A stretch of 6,622 nt of DNA, from NCBI GenBank assembly GCA_016296675.1, contig JAEDIV010000141.1, positions 1 to 6,622 of the forward strand, given 5' to 3'. A program made the translations under genes and the position numbers. This DNA comes from Clostridia bacterium (GTDB lineage: Bacteria; Bacillota; Clostridia; Christensenellales; Aristaeellaceae). Positions 1 to 5,103 of this stretch are shown piece by piece (the first letter of the stretch is position 1; the number at the start of each line of letters is the position of its first letter). Below the pieces are notes generated by a model, which had not been told where the DNA came from, did not search any database, and worked only from the letters and a program-made list of their open reading frames with translations.

Positions 1-20
1 TTTCAGGGGATCGGCCCTTC

Positions 21-82
21 CCATCAAAAAAGGTACTTTTTTGATGGCTTGAACCATCCACCCGCTTGGCGGGTGGATGGTT
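21..82. terminator. Tandem hairpins, probable terminator region after the flavin reductase gene
   Basis: Two perfect hairpins lie side by side. The first pairs 21-31 with 37-47 (11 pairs, AT-rich, loop GGTAC). The second pairs 52-65 with 69-82 (14 pairs, GC-rich core, loop TTG). Read on the plus strand, the GC-rich stem is followed by a T-rich stretch with a run of seven T at 93-99, so it may also end a gene lying to the left of the window. Read on the minus strand it is the first structure after the flavin reductase stop codon, but the nearest T-run lies about 20 bases further on, inside the second stem. A bidirectional terminator is the simplest reading. Nothing else is visible in positions 1-100. 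Confidence 0.6.
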
Positions 83-100
83 ATTTAATGAATTTTTTTA

Positions 101-655
101 TTACAGATTCAGCCCGTCCGAAAACGCTTTTCCGACCACGTCTCCCAGCTCTACATAGGTGTGGTTCACGCCGTCAAAGGTGATGGGGCGAAGCTTTTTC
201 GGGTCGATTTTACCGTTTGTTAAGCAGGATTCGTCGCAGCATACATTGACTACTTCGCCGATCATGATGCAGGTTTCGGGATTGTAGCTTTTGAGCTTGC
301 ACTCAACCGCCATCGGAAGTTCCTTAATCAGGGGCGCATTTACAAATTCGCTTATCTCTGCGGTAAAGCCGGCCTTGGCAAATTTATCCGGCACCTTGTT
401 TCCGGAAACCACGCCTACATAATCGCACTGTTTCACATATTCGGCCGTCGCCATGGACACTGTGAAGGCCTGGGTTTTCAGGATGTTTTTCGTGGTCTTG
501 TGACCGGCGGAAATGCACATGGAGATTTCGTTTTCCTCGCTGATGCCGCCCCACGCGGCGTTCATGGCGTTGGAAATGCCGTTTTCATCATAGGAAGCGA
601 TGATGAATACCGGCTGGGGATAGAGGATGGGTTTTGCTCCGAAATTTTTGCGCAT
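101..655 (-). CDS. Flavin reductase-like FMN-binding protein (split barrel)
   Basis: The 184-residue product looks like a small flavin reductase or flavoredoxin-type protein of the FMN-binding split-barrel fold. The family binds FMN and passes electrons from NAD(P)H or a partner protein; the exact partner here is unknown. Seen in the sequence: the N-terminal PILYPQPVFIIASYDENG segment (residues 9-26), then SNAMNAAWGGIS (28-39), and a GHKTTKNILKTQAFTVSM stretch (51-68), all in the order expected of this family. There is no signal peptide or membrane segment, so it is cytoplasmic. The start is well supported by AAGGAGG at 664-670, eight bases upstream. It follows nagA by 45 bases on the same strand with no terminator between, so it is probably cotranscribed. 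A role in amino-sugar use is not evident; it may simply share the promoter. Four cysteines fall in residues 129-144 (C129, C139, C140, C144), whose role I cannot assign. Confidence 0.85.
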   Translation of the reverse strand: MRKNFGAKPILYPQPVFIIASYDENGISNAMNAAWGGISEENEISMCISAGHKTTKNILKTQAFTVSMATAEYVKQCDYVGVVSGNKVPDKFAKAGFTAEISEFVNAPLIKELPMAVECKLKSYNPETCIMIGEVVNVCCDESCLTNGKIDPKKLRPITFDGVNHTYVELGDVVGKAFSDGLNL

Positions 656-700
656 GAGTTATTCCTCCTTTATGCAATGAATGAATTTTTCAGATATGTT

Positions 701-1867
701 TTAAAACACTTTTGTTCCTTTGATCATCACAAACGAAACATCAATATGATCGTTAAACAGAATGATATCCGCGCGCTTTCCGGGCGCGATTTCGCCGCGA
801 TCGGTAAGATTCATGATCTTGGCCGGGGTTTTTGTCGCCATTTTGACGGCTTCGTGCATGGGAACCTCCGCCATTATGATCATGTTTCTTACAAGCCGGT
901 CAAACGTCGCAACCGAGCCTGCGAAGGCGGTTCGATCGGGGAGCTTGGCAACGCCTTCTTCGATGATGCAGGGAAGGCCGTTTGTGTGGTGGCCCAGCAT
1001 CGTGGGGCCGTCGGGCATGCCTGCGCCGCGCATGGAATCGGTGACGAGGGCGATTTTGTCAGGGCCTTTGAATTTATAGACGAATTTCAAAAGCTCGGCG
1101 GGCAGATGTTTTCCGTCTGCGATGATTTCAACCGTCATATCGTCAATCAGATACGCCGATTCGACCACGCCGATATAGCGGTAGGCATTTTTCCTGTGCA
1201 CGGTGCTCATGCCGCTGTACAGGTGCGTGACATGGGTAAAGCCTGCTTCATACGCCTTTTGAACATCGTCCCATTCCGCGTCACTGTGTCCGATGGCGGG
1301 AAGGATGCCCCTTTTTTTGAGGGCTTTGCCCATTTCGATTGCGCCCGGAAGCTCCGGCGCGATGGACCAGCGCAAAACGCTTTTGCATGCGTCAAGGATT
1401 TTTTCATATTCCTCGGGCGAAGGATCGCGCAGATATCTCGGATCCTGCGCGCCTCTTTGCCCGTAGGCAAAATACGGCCCTTCAAGATGCAGCCCCGGCA
1501 TATCCGCGCCGCGGGTGTTTTTTCTGCACGCTTCTTCGTAGGTCTTCTGAATCGCGATCGTCGCCTCGATTTCAGAGGAGGTAGCGGTCGGAATGAGCGT
1601 AGTCACGCCATGCATGGCGTGCTTTTCCGAGGCCGTCAGAAACGCTTCGACCGTGCCGTCCAGAAAATCGCATCCGCCTGCGCCGTGGGAGTGGATTTCG
1701 ACAAATCCGGGAGAGACATATTTTCCTCCGGCATCAATTTCCTGATCGAAGGAAAGAGAATTATTCTCTGTGATTTCCCGGATAATTCCGTTTTCTATAT
1801 ATACAATGAGGTTCTCAAAAATTCCGTTTTCCAGTATCACGCTTCCGCCTGTGATTTTTGTGATCAT
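701..1867 (-). CDS. nagA: N-acetylglucosamine-6-phosphate deacetylase NagA
   Basis: NagA removes acetate from N-acetylglucosamine 6-phosphate to give glucosamine 6-phosphate in the cytoplasm, the first step of amino-sugar catabolism and of cell-wall sugar recycling. The 388-residue length is normal for the amidohydrolase family. Visible landmarks, in order: the metal-binding HSHG at residues 59-62 after PGFVEI; GLHLEGPY with Glu129; GHSDA with His193; THLYSGMS with His215; and LVTDSM with the catalytic Asp277. The HxH pair is the form usual in Gram-positive enzymes, which can hold two metals, whereas the E. coli enzyme lacks it. The C-terminal GEIAPGKRADIILF (359-372) is the usual return to the small beta domain. 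The start is fixed by AAGGAG at 1875-1880, seven bases from ATG. It is the first gene of a minus-strand unit with the flavin reductase gene and is divergent from the NagB-family gene, which would act on its product. Confidence 0.96.
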   Translation of the reverse strand: MITKITGGSVILENGIFENLIVYIENGIIREITENNSLSFDQEIDAGGKYVSPGFVEIHSHGAGGCDFLDGTVEAFLTASEKHAMHGVTTLIPTATSSEIEATIAIQKTYEEACRKNTRGADMPGLHLEGPYFAYGQRGAQDPRYLRDPSPEEYEKILDACKSVLRWSIAPELPGAIEMGKALKKRGILPAIGHSDAEWDDVQKAYEAGFTHVTHLYSGMSTVHRKNAYRYIGVVESAYLIDDMTVEIIADGKHLPAELLKFVYKFKGPDKIALVTDSMRGAGMPDGPTMLGHHTNGLPCIIEEGVAKLPDRTAFAGSVATFDRLVRNMIIMAEVPMHEAVKMATKTPAKIMNLTDRGEIAPGKRADIILFNDHIDVSFVMIKGTKVF

Positions 1868-1899
1868 AGTGCTGCTCCTTGGAAAATTTCTTTTTTACC

Positions 1900-1928
1900 A
1901 TTATAAAATGAAACGAAAAAAACTTCAA
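1900..1928 (-). promoter_or_regulatory. nagA promoter
   Basis: On the minus strand a perfect TATAAT (1905 down to 1900) is preceded, after exactly 17 bases, by TTGAAG (1928 down to 1923), which matches four of six positions of the sigma-A -35 box. Transcription would begin near 1893, giving a leader of about 25 bases before the nagA ATG at 1867. Confidence 0.78.
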
Positions 1929-1953
1929 CAAAGGATTTTTCTGCGCCGGGAAC

Positions 1954-1973
1954 TTTTGAGATTTTTATCAAAA
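1954..1973. promoter_or_regulatory. Possible operator dyad in the nagA/nagB divergent region
   Basis: TTTTGA (1954-1959) and TCAAAA (1968-1973) form an inverted repeat with an 8-base spacer, lying between the two divergent promoters and just upstream of the nagB -35 box. The half-sites are AT-rich and sit in AT-rich DNA, so chance is a real possibility. It does not resemble the GntR-type (DasR/NagR) amino-sugar operator. No regulator gene is in the window. Confidence 0.3.
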
Positions 1974-1978
1974 AAGCT

Positions 1979-2007
1979 TTGACAAACGGACGATTGTGCA
2001 TTACCAT
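1979..2007 (+). promoter_or_regulatory. Promoter of the NagB-family gene
   Basis: A perfect -35 box TTGACA (1979-1984) is followed after exactly 17 bases by TACCAT (2002-2007), which keeps four of six positions of TATAAT including the key first T, A and last T. Transcription would begin near 2014, about 33 bases before the chosen start. An in-frame ATG at 1996 lies inside this promoter, which argues against it as the start. Confidence 0.7.
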
Positions 2008-2046
2008 GGAGAGAGAACAAAAATACCGTCTGTGAGGTGCAAGATT

Positions 2047-2811
2047 ATGAGAATTGTGATTTCCAGAACCGCTGATGAACTCGGAAAGCGCGCCGCCGAC
2101 GCAGCCGAAATCATCATAAAGGACGCCATCAGCAAAAACGGCGAAGCGAGAATCATCCTCTCTACCGGAGCTTCGCAGTTTGAAACGCTTAAGTATCTGA
2201 CGGAAAAGGACATTGACTGGTCCAAGGTCACGATGTTCCATCTGGATGAATATGTGAATCTTCCCGAAACCCATCCGGCGAGCTTCAGAAAATATCTGAA
2301 GGAGCGCTTTGTCGCAAAGACCAATGTTGGAAAAGCGCATTTTGTAGACGGAACGAAGGAAAACATCGCATTTCTGACCGAAGAAATCCGAAAAGCTCCC
2401 GTGGATCTGGGCATCGTCGGCATCGGCGTAAACGGCCACATCGCCTTCAATGATCCGCCCGCGGACTTTGAAACCAAGGAAGCGTACATCATCGTGGATC
2501 TGGATGAAACCTGCCGCAATCAGCAGGTGGGCGAGGGCTGGTTCAAGACGTTTGACGATGTGCCCAAGCAGGCCGTCAGTATGTCGGTTTACCAGATCAT
2601 GCAGTGCAAAAACATCGTTACCGCCGTTCCGCACGCGGAAAAGGCATGGGCGATTGAGAATACCTTAAAGGGCGAGCTTTCCAACACCGTGCCCGCCACT
2701 ATGCTCAAGATGCACGACAGCTGGCAATTGTTTACCGATGCAAACTCTCATAAGGATGCAAAGGAAATCAAGGAAATTCATACCAAAGCCGTGGTCGAAG
2801 ACTACAGATAA
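2047..2811 (+). CDS. nagB: Glucosamine-6-phosphate deaminase/isomerase family protein (NagB-like)
   Basis: Members of this family convert glucosamine 6-phosphate to fructose 6-phosphate and ammonia; related sugar-phosphate isomerases and 6-phosphogluconolactonases share the fold. The product has 254 residues, close to the family norm. Landmarks: the phosphate-binding STGAS (39-43); FHLDEYVNLPETHPASF (64-80) with the general-base Asp67; GIGVNGHIAFNDPPADF (125-141) with His131; and VPHAEKAWAI (194-203). Compared with E. coli NagB, the Asp141 position is Asn129, as in Bacillus-type enzymes, and the Glu148 position is Asp136. This FNDPPADF version with the later CRNQQVGEGWF (156-166) marks a distinct subgroup, so deaminase activity is likely but not certain. 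Start chosen at 2047: GAGGTG at 2034-2039 gives good spacing, and the in-frame ATG at 1996 lies within the promoter. Divergent from nagA, which supports an amino-sugar role. Confidence 0.85.
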   Translation: MRIVISRTADELGKRAADAAEIIIKDAISKNGEARIILSTGASQFETLKYLTEKDIDWSKVTMFHLDEYVNLPETHPASFRKYLKERFVAKTNVGKAHFVDGTKENIAFLTEEIRKAPVDLGIVGIGVNGHIAFNDPPADFETKEAYIIVDLDETCRNQQVGEGWFKTFDDVPKQAVSMSVYQIMQCKNIVTAVPHAEKAWAIENTLKGELSNTVPATMLKMHDSWQLFTDANSHKDAKEIKEIHTKAVVEDYR

Positions 2812-2817
2812 AAAAAG

Positions 2818-3006
2818 AAAAGGCGCTGTCTCAAAATACATTCAAACTCCGTTAATCGTGTATCTCCATGAAATGATCAAAGATTACGGGACGGGATACC
2901 CGTCCCCTACATAACGAAGAAGCTGTTTTCTTCCTGTAGGGGACGGGTTTCCCGTCCCGCTGTGTTGCTTTTTTGAGGTTTTATTCTTAATGAGACAGAC
3001 CCTTTT
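2818..3006. mobile_element. MITE-like nested inverted-repeat element between convergent genes
   Basis: The ends form terminal inverted repeats: 2818-2833 matches the reverse complement of 2991-3006 at 14 of 16 positions, with the core CTGTCTCA on the left and TGAGACAG on the right. Ends carrying CTGTCTCA are common on clostridial and Bacteroides transposons, so this may be a non-autonomous derivative; that link is from memory and no transposase is present. The 189-base element fills the whole gap between two convergent genes, starting 6 bases after one stop and ending 12 bases before the other. I see no clear target-site duplication in the AT-rich flanks. Because the outer stem is followed by T-runs on both strands (3003-3008 on plus; the A-rich 2811-2821 on minus), it could also stop transcription from both sides. 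No open reading frame or other gene is visible in the gap. Confidence 0.6.
2887..2959. repeat. Long hairpin repeat with GGGACGGG palindromic arms
   Basis: The arm 2887-2910 is the reverse complement of 2936-2959 at 23 of 24 positions. Between them, GAAGAA (2916-2921) pairs with TTCTTC (2928-2933) around a 6-base loop, so the 73 bases fold into one long hairpin. Each arm is itself a palindrome: GGGACGGG then CCCGTCCC, separated by ATA in the left arm and TTT in the right. It is GC-rich and sits off-centre inside an AT-rich element (53 bases to the left end repeat, 31 to the right), which suggests a separate repeat that inserted into, or was captured by, the outer element. Confidence 0.8.
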
Positions 3007-3018
3007 TTATTTGCGTTT

Positions 3019-3933
3019 TTATGGAAGCGGATTTCCCGCAGCCAGATAGAGTTTATACCATTCTTCGCGCGTGAGAACGATGTCCGCGCCCATGCAGATT
3101 TCTCTGATTCTTTCTGCGTTCATGCTGCCGGAGATCATCTGGATGCCGGCGGGATGCCGCAAAATCCAAGCGCCGGCGATGGCGGTTTCGGTAACTGCAT
3201 ATTTCTGGGCGATTTCTGAAAGCGTTTTATTGAGAAGCTCGTATTTCCCGCTTCCGATGAACGGGCCTTCGAAAAAGCCGTACTGGAAGGGCGACCATGC
3301 CTGAATGGTGATGTCGTGAAGGCGGCAGTAATTGAGCGTGCTCGCGTCCTTGGAAACGGCGTGCTCTGTATGCATGTTTACGTTGATACCTTCGTCCACC
3401 ATCGGCGTATGGCAAAGACCGAACTGCAATTGATCGATGATGATTTCGCCGGGCATATAGCGGTTCAAAAGCGCCATCTGGCCTGCGTTTTCGTTGCTCA
3501 CGCCGAAAAAGCGCACTTTTCCGTCCTTCTTAAGGCGCATAAACGCCTCGGCCAGCTCGTCCGGCTCCATGAGCGCATCGGGTCTGTGCAGAAGCAGAAC
3601 GTCCATGGATTCCATGTTCAGACGCTTTAAGCATCCTTCCGCGGCGGAAACCACATGTTCATAGGATGCGTCGTAAAATCCCTTTCGGATGCCGACTTTG
3701 TCCTGAACGATGATTTTGTCCTTTAAGGAAGGATTGCGCTTTATGACCTCTGCAAAGATTTCTTCGCTTTTTCCGCCGCCGTAGATATCGGCGTGGTCCA
3801 CGAAATCGACGCCGCATTCTACCGCGGTATTGACCACCTTTTCCGCCGCCTGAATATCCAGCCCCGCCATGCGCATTGCGCCAAGGGCCACGGCGCTGGC
3901 TTCGAATTTATTGCCGATGGAAATTCTTTTCAT
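3019..3933 (-). CDS. YdhF-like aldo/keto reductase
   Basis: A 304-residue cytoplasmic NAD(P)H-dependent oxidoreductase of the aldo/keto reductase superfamily, in the YdhF-like group; the natural carbonyl substrate is unknown. The catalytic tetrad is visible: Asp46 and Tyr51 in VDHADIYGGGKSE, Lys79 in IIVQDKVG and His116 in DVLLLHRPD. GKVRFFGVSN (138-147) and the C-terminal ISGSMNAERI (267-276) cofactor region are also in place, and the ending TREEWYKLYLAAG resembles that of E. coli YdhF. The start at 3933 is preferred because AAGGAG (3943-3948) sits nine bases upstream and the first residues begin the barrel as expected; a longer frame reaching 4068 would run back into the upstream gene. The gap to that gene is 13 bases, and this ribosome binding site overlaps its stop codon, so the two are very probably translated together. 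Confidence 0.93.
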   Translation of the reverse strand: MKRISIGNKFEASAVALGAMRMAGLDIQAAEKVVNTAVECGVDFVDHADIYGGGKSEEIFAEVIKRNPSLKDKIIVQDKVGIRKGFYDASYEHVVSAAEGCLKRLNMESMDVLLLHRPDALMEPDELAEAFMRLKKDGKVRFFGVSNENAGQMALLNRYMPGEIIIDQLQFGLCHTPMVDEGINVNMHTEHAVSKDASTLNYCRLHDITIQAWSPFQYGFFEGPFIGSGKYELLNKTLSEIAQKYAVTETAIAGAWILRHPAGIQMISGSMNAERIREICMGADIVLTREEWYKLYLAAGNPLP

Positions 3934-3946
3934 GGATGCATTCTCC

Positions 3947-4954
3947 TTATACGTCAAATTCCTTGCTTGCGCGCTTGAGCATTTCGCGGATGGGCAGATT
4001 ATAAGGGCATCGCGTTTCGCATACGCCGCAGCCAATGCAGTCCTTTGCTTTCTTGGAAAGCGTGTCATATCTGCCCTTTGCCCATTCGCCCAGTCCGTAT
4101 CGTTTCAGATATCCTTCAAAGAGGAAAATGCCGGAAATATTGATGCCTTCCGTACAGGGCTGGCAATAGTTGCATCTTCTGCAGAATTCGTTTCCGAGCT
4201 CTTTTCGGATATACTCGATCTTTGCTTTTTCGGCATCGGTCAAAGGCGCGTCTGTTTCGCATGCTTTTACGTTGATTTCGATTTCTTTTTCGTCATACAT
4301 GCCGGGAATCACGACGGAGACGGCGTCGTTTTGAAGAATAAATCGGATGGCAAGATCGGCGTCTTCCAACGCGCCGCCCGCAAGCGGCTTCATTGCGATA
4401 AAGCCGATGTTCTTTTCTTTGCATTTTTGAATCAGCTCTTCGCCGTGCGTCTCAACAAGATTATAGGGGAACATGATCGTTTCCACCCAGTAAAGAGAAA
4501 CCGCTTTTTCAAAGGCTTCCCTGGAATGCGCAGTGATTCCGATATGGCCGATTTTGCCCTGTGCCTTCGCTTCCATCATCGCTTCCAGCGCGCCGCCGCT
4601 CTGGCACACAGTATCAAGATCGCTTACAGAAATATTGTGCATCTGATATAAATCGATATAATCGGTTTTCAGATTCTGAAGGCTCGTCTTTATTTCCTTT
4701 GCCATGGCTTCCTTCGTTCTCGCCATGGATTTTGTGGCCAGAATGAACTTATCCCGGATTCCCGAAAGCGCATATCCCAGATATTCTTCGCTGACCGTGT
4801 ATCCGCGCGCGGTGTCGATGTAATTAACGCCCATAGCGGCCATTTTTTCCATAAGACGGCGAACCGTTTCTTTGTCCACGCGCTGAATCGGTATGCCGCC
4901 AAAGCCGAGACGGGATATCTCAAGCCCTGTTTTTCCGAGCAGTCTGTATTCCAT
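3947..4954 (-). CDS. Aldo/keto reductase with C-terminal 4Fe-4S domain
   Basis: A 335-residue predicted oxidoreductase of the iron-sulfur aldo/keto reductase group (COG1453 type), typical of anaerobes. The N-terminal barrel keeps the tetrad: Asp47 and Tyr52 (IDTARGYTVSEE), Lys75 (LATKSM) and His106 (LYQMHN). IGHIGITAHS (135-144) and VVIPGM (214-219) are further barrel landmarks. The C-terminal region has two cysteine clusters, C258-x2-C261-x2-C264-x2-C267 and C306-x2-C309-x2-C312-x3-C316-Pro. The second is the classic ferredoxin pattern, and eight cysteines could hold two 4Fe-4S clusters. It may therefore exchange electrons with ferredoxin or flavin as well as NAD(P)H; substrate unknown. Two ATGs lie near the start. 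GGAGG directly abuts the first (4960), leaving no spacing, while the second (4954) is six bases away and is chosen. First gene of an operon with the YdhF-like gene. Confidence 0.93.
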   Translation of the reverse strand: MEYRLLGKTGLEISRLGFGGIPIQRVDKETVRRLMEKMAAMGVNYIDTARGYTVSEEYLGYALSGIRDKFILATKSMARTKEAMAKEIKTSLQNLKTDYIDLYQMHNISVSDLDTVCQSGGALEAMMEAKAQGKIGHIGITAHSREAFEKAVSLYWVETIMFPYNLVETHGEELIQKCKEKNIGFIAMKPLAGGALEDADLAIRFILQNDAVSVVIPGMYDEKEIEINVKACETDAPLTDAEKAKIEYIRKELGNEFCRRCNYCQPCTEGINISGIFLFEGYLKRYGLGEWAKGRYDTLSKKAKDCIGCGVCETRCPYNLPIREMLKRASKEFDV

Positions 4955-4966
4955 ATGCATCCTCCG
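4952..4966 (-). promoter_or_regulatory. Ribosome binding site deciding the iron-sulfur aldo/keto reductase start
   Basis: On the minus strand CGGAGG (4966 down to 4961) is followed at once by ATGCATATG. The first ATG touches the Shine-Dalgarno sequence and so cannot be positioned on the ribosome; the second, at 4954-4952, has six bases of spacing and starts MEYRLLGKTG, the usual family N-terminus. Confidence 0.75.
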
Positions 4967-4986
4967 ATAATTTTTATTATAGAAAT

Positions 4987-5015
4987 ATCTTACCACGCGC
5001 AAAAAGGAATTGCAA
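4987..5015 (-). promoter_or_regulatory. Probable promoter of the aldo/keto reductase operon
   Basis: On the minus strand TTGCAA (5015 down to 5010) and TAAGAT (4992 down to 4987) are 17 bases apart, each matching four of six consensus positions, and TGG directly before the -10 box adds an extended -10 element. A perfect TATAAT also occurs at 4981 down to 4976 but lacks a good -35 box (best is TTGCGC at a 15-base spacing) and would leave a leader of only about 14 bases. Either or both may be used. Confidence 0.5.
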
Positions 5016-5018
5016 TTC
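5007..5018. promoter_or_regulatory. Perfect 12-base palindrome, possible operator
   Basis: GAATTGCAATTC is perfectly self-complementary. It covers the proposed -35 box of the minus-strand aldo/keto reductase operon and lies about 27 bases upstream of the -35 box of the plus-strand desulfhydrase gene, so a protein bound here could repress one side and affect the other. No regulator gene is in view to pair with it. Confidence 0.4.
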
Positions 5019-5044
5019 ATATATTCCCTATTTCTTCTGTTTCA

Positions 5045-5073
5045 TTGATAAACGAAGAAAAATAGAGTATAAT
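5045..5073 (+). promoter_or_regulatory. Promoter of the desulfhydrase-family gene
   Basis: TTGATA (5045-5050; five of six) and a perfect TATAAT (5068-5073) are separated by exactly 17 bases, a strong sigma-A promoter. Transcription would begin near 5080, giving a leader of about 24 bases that includes AAGGAG at 5091-5096. Confidence 0.85.
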
Positions 5074-5103
5074 GAAGAAAAATATGAATAAAGGAGCAAG
5101 AAA

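Noticed and set aside
500..1906. A 468-codon open frame on the plus strand antisense to nagA and part of the flavin reductase gene
   Set aside because: It lies opposite two clearly recognised genes, has no recognisable domain, is rich in His, Arg, Phe and Cys as expected of a mirrored frame, and lacks a ribosome binding site.
1909..1927. Catabolite-control (CcpA) site suggested by TGAA and TTCA ends near the nagA promoter
   Set aside because: The central CG and the flanking pattern of a cre site are not met; the match is limited to the outer four bases on each side.
1996..2046. Possible 17-residue N-terminal extension of the NagB-family protein
   Set aside because: The ATG at 1996 lies inside the predicted promoter, upstream of the likely transcription start, and the start at 2047 has a proper ribosome binding site and the family N-terminus.
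1864..2634. A 256-codon open frame on the minus strand across the nagA/nagB promoter region and into nagB
   Set aside because: It covers both divergent promoters and is antisense to conserved NagB motifs; its composition is that of a shadow frame.
2818..3006. CRISPR-like array suggested by the repeated GGGACGGG units
   Set aside because: There are only two arms in inverted, not direct, orientation, with no series of regular spacers; an inverted-repeat element explains them.
3934..4068. Possible 45-residue N-terminal extension of the YdhF-like protein
   Set aside because: It would overlap the C-terminal cysteine region of the upstream gene, has no homology to the barrel start, and ignores the good ribosome binding site at 3943-3948.
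3869..4651. A 260-codon plus-strand open frame antisense to the two aldo/keto reductases
   Set aside because: Opposite conserved catalytic and cysteine motifs of real genes; no domain or start signal recognised.
4955..5020. Possible 22-residue extension of the iron-sulfur aldo/keto reductase
   Set aside because: It would include the predicted promoter and ribosome binding site, and the extra residues do not resemble the family N-terminus.
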